NCBI GenBank assembly: GCA_026398575.1
Contig: JAPLSP010000093.1
Location: 1-8,564, forward strand
Length of the DNA: 8,564 nt
Source: Candidatus Sumerlaeota bacterium
GTDB lineage: Bacteria; Sumerlaeota; Sumerlaeia; JADFCT01
Direction: 5' to 3'
Shown here: one piece after another, positions 7,240 to 8,564 of the stretch
How the letters are laid out: the number at the start of each line of letters is the position of its first letter
Position numbering within the stretch: position 1 is the first letter of the stretch
Position numbers and translations under genes: made by a program
Notes under the pieces: generated by a model
Database searches by the model: none
What the model was told of the DNA's origin: nothing
What the model saw: only the letters and a program-made list of their open reading frames with translations

Positions 7240-8124
7240 ATGAATCATGAAACATCGCAAGGGATATCGCGCCGTGGATTCATGGCGGTGGCGGGAGCAG
7301 CCGGGGCGGCGTTGGCCACGGGAATGGGATCGCTGAAGGCGTTGGCGCAGGAAGCGGAGAAAAAGAAGATTCCCATCGCCCTGCAGTTGTATTCGGTCCG
7401 CGTCGAATGCAGCAAGGACAACGGAAAGGCTTGCGACAAGGTGATCGAGGAAGTGGGCAAGATGGGTTACAAGGGCGTTGAGTTCGCCGGTTATTACGCT
7501 TATGCCAACGATGCGGCGGGGTTGCGGAAACTGCTCGACGGCGCGGGGCTGAAGTGCTGCGGAACGCATACCGGGCTTCCCACGCTGGAGGGCGACGCGC
7601 TCAAGAAGACGATCGAATTCAACAAGACCATCGGCAACAAGTTCCTGATTGTCCCGAGCCTGCCCAAAATGACCACCAAACAGAATTGGCTCGACATGGC
7701 CAAGAAGTTCAACGAAATCTCCGACAAGGTCAAAGGCGAGGGGATGGTGGTCGGCTATCACAACCACAGCGTCGAATTTACCCCGCTCGAAGGCGAAATG
7801 CCGTGGGACACATTCTTCGGAAACACCAGGCCCGAAGTCGTCATGCAGGTGGACACGGGCAACTGCATATCGGGCAAAGGCGATCCGGTTTCGTTCATCA
7901 AGAAATATCCCGGCCGCGCCATTACTGTGCATCTCAAGGAATCCGGCGGCGCGAAGGAAGCCGTCATCGGCGGGGGCGATGTGAAGTGGAAGGAATTCTT
8001 CGAGTGCTGCGAAACAGTCGGCAAAACCGAATGGTACATCGTCGAACACGAGCGCGGCGGCAAGGACCCTGTTGGGGATGTCAAGAAATGCCTGGAAGCC
8101 TTGAAGGGAATGGGCAAAGTGTAG
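7240..8124 (+). CDS. Tat-exported sugar phosphate isomerase/epimerase-like TIM-barrel protein
   Basis: This 294-residue protein is of the xylose-isomerase-like TIM-barrel superfamily (PF01261), whose members isomerise or epimerise sugars using a metal ion. A twin-arginine signal is clear: SRRGFM (10-15), the hydrophobic run AVAGAAGAALATG, and an ALA-QE cleavage site near residue 36, so it acts outside the cytoplasm. Barrel motifs follow: IALQLYSVR (46-54), GYKGVEFAGYY (76-86), GYHNHSVEF (172-180), QVDTGN (203-208), VHLKE (230-234), GGGDVKW (244-250) and VEHERG (268-273). Glu81, Glu179, Asp205, His231 and Glu269 are candidate metal or catalytic residues. Length fits the family. The substrate cannot be told from sequence. 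It is separated by 90 bases and a good ribosome site from the membrane protein gene. Superfamily and export are firm; the reaction is open. Confidence 0.93.
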   Translation: MNHETSQGISRRGFMAVAGAAGAALATGMGSLKALAQEAEKKKIPIALQLYSVRVECSKDNGKACDKVIEEVGKMGYKGVEFAGYYAYANDAAGLRKLLDGAGLKCCGTHTGLPTLEGDALKKTIEFNKTIGNKFLIVPSLPKMTTKQNWLDMAKKFNEISDKVKGEGMVVGYHNHSVEFTPLEGEMPWDTFFGNTRPEVVMQVDTGNCISGKGDPVSFIKKYPGRAITVHLKESGGAKEAVIGGGDVKWKEFFECCETVGKTEWYIVEHERGGKDPVGDVKKCLEALKGMGKV

Positions 8125-8199
8125 TTTTCGGTTCTCGGTTTCCAGTTTTCAGTTTTCGGTTTTCGGATCACGGCTCGCAGTTTTCCGTCTGCAGTTACT
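8123..8199 (-). repeat. Heptamer array 3: inverted, degenerate GAAAACY units filling the whole gap
   Basis: Eleven 7-base steps run from the last two bases of the upstream TAG stop to the base before ATG 8200. On the + strand the best units are AGTTTTC (8123, 8144, 8151, 8179), GGTTTTC (8158), GGTTCTC (8130) and GGTTTCC (8137); GGATCAC, GGCTCGC, CGTCTGC and AGTTACT are diverged but in phase. The reverse complement is GAAAACY, the unit of the array before atpC, so this is the same family in the opposite orientation. No ribosome site is visible in front of the antitoxin gene. Confidence 0.75.
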
Positions 8200-8454
8200 A
8201 TGAATGCCATAACGTATAGCGAAGTCAGCGATAATCTCGCGGATACGCTTAAACGCGTCTGCCGTGATCATGATCCGGTTATCATCAAACGCAAGCGCGC
8301 GGATTCCGTGGTTCTGATTTCTTTGAAAGATTTTGATTCATTATCGGAAACCGCCCATCTTTTGAGAAGTCCGCGCAATGCACGGAGGCTTATGAGTTCA
8401 GTTCGTGAGCTGAAGAACGGCAAAGGCAGGGAATTGGGAACCTCGAACCATTGA
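8200..8454 (+). CDS. Phd/YefM-family antitoxin
   Basis: This is an 84-residue antitoxin of the type II YefM/Phd family, which binds its own operator through the N-terminal fold and the toxin through a flexible C-terminal tail. The sequence is a good match: ITYSEVSDNLADTLKRV, DPVIIKRKRADSVVLISLKDF (residues 25-45, the central strands), then ETAHLLRSPRNARRL (51-65) and the charged tail SVRELKNGKGRE. Length is normal. YefM genes are nearly always followed, within a few bases or with overlap, by a YoeB/Txe RelE-fold toxin. The 110 bases left downstream contain no such start or sequence, so it seems to be solitary or to have lost its partner. No Shine-Dalgarno is seen; the gap upstream is heptamer repeat. 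Confidence 0.92.
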   Translation: MNAITYSEVSDNLADTLKRVCRDHDPVIIKRKRADSVVLISLKDFDSLSETAHLLRSPRNARRLMSSVRELKNGKGRELGTSNH

Positions 8455-8516
8455 AGTGTGCCTTATCTCCCTGAGTCATTAAATCAGCGCCAATCTTTTG
8501 CGTAAGGGTGAATATT

Positions 8517-8564
8517 ATGCGATTGCAGGCGGCGCCAGCTTTTGGAGTGCGGTTGCTTGCTGCC
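8517..8564 (+). CDS. Possible start of a further gene, cut by the window end
   Basis: An ATG with AAGGG (8504-8508) 8 bases upstream opens a frame that stays open for 16 residues (MRLQAAPAFGVRLLAA) to the window edge. It does not resemble the start of a YoeB toxin. Too little is visible to name it. The 62 bases between it and the antitoxin stop hold nothing I recognise. Confidence 0.3.
   Translation, partial: MRLQAAPAFGVRLLAA

Overview
This window looks like a bacterial chromosomal segment carrying the 3' end of an F-type ATP synthase operon (atpG, atpD and atpC, all on the + strand). Four accessory genes lie between atpG and atpD. The host is not identifiable with confidence. GC-rich atp genes, a very short epsilon subunit, a Tat-exported sugar-phosphate-isomerase-like TIM barrel, a large membrane protein with a pseudopilin-like tail, and A-rich heptamer arrays between genes together suggest a PVC-type (Planctomycetes/Verrucomicrobia/Lentisphaerae) or related environmental lineage. 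That placement is inference from remembered gene styles, not a database result.

Layout. Positions 1-594 hold the C-terminal two thirds of ATP synthase gamma, cut by the window edge. Positions 604-2854 hold a tight four-gene block of lower and uneven GC: an ABC/OLD-type ATPase, a small Toprim-like partner overlapping it by 4 bases, an MNT nucleotidyltransferase, and a shortened HEPN protein. The first two resemble a two-gene ATPase-nuclease defence module; the last two resemble a type VII MNT/HEPN toxin-antitoxin pair. atpD follows after 32 bases. A 241-base gap holds two different 7-base-period arrays, and atpC follows, encoding only the epsilon beta-sandwich domain.

Downstream, 4870-7149 encodes a 759-residue polytopic membrane protein of unknown function. 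Positions 7240-8124 encode a Tat-signal TIM-barrel isomerase/epimerase-like protein. The 75-base gap after it is filled by a degenerate, inverted copy of the same heptamer array. A YefM/Phd antitoxin gene (8200-8454) follows with no recognisable toxin in the remaining 110 bases. A possible new reading frame begins at 8517.

The main point of interest is the probable immunity cassette inside the ATP synthase operon. It is collinear with the atp genes and has almost no space for its own promoter, so it is probably co-transcribed with them. A 5-base direct repeat (GATAG) containing the stop codons of both atpG and the HEPN gene marks a possible insertion boundary and could explain the HEPN truncation.
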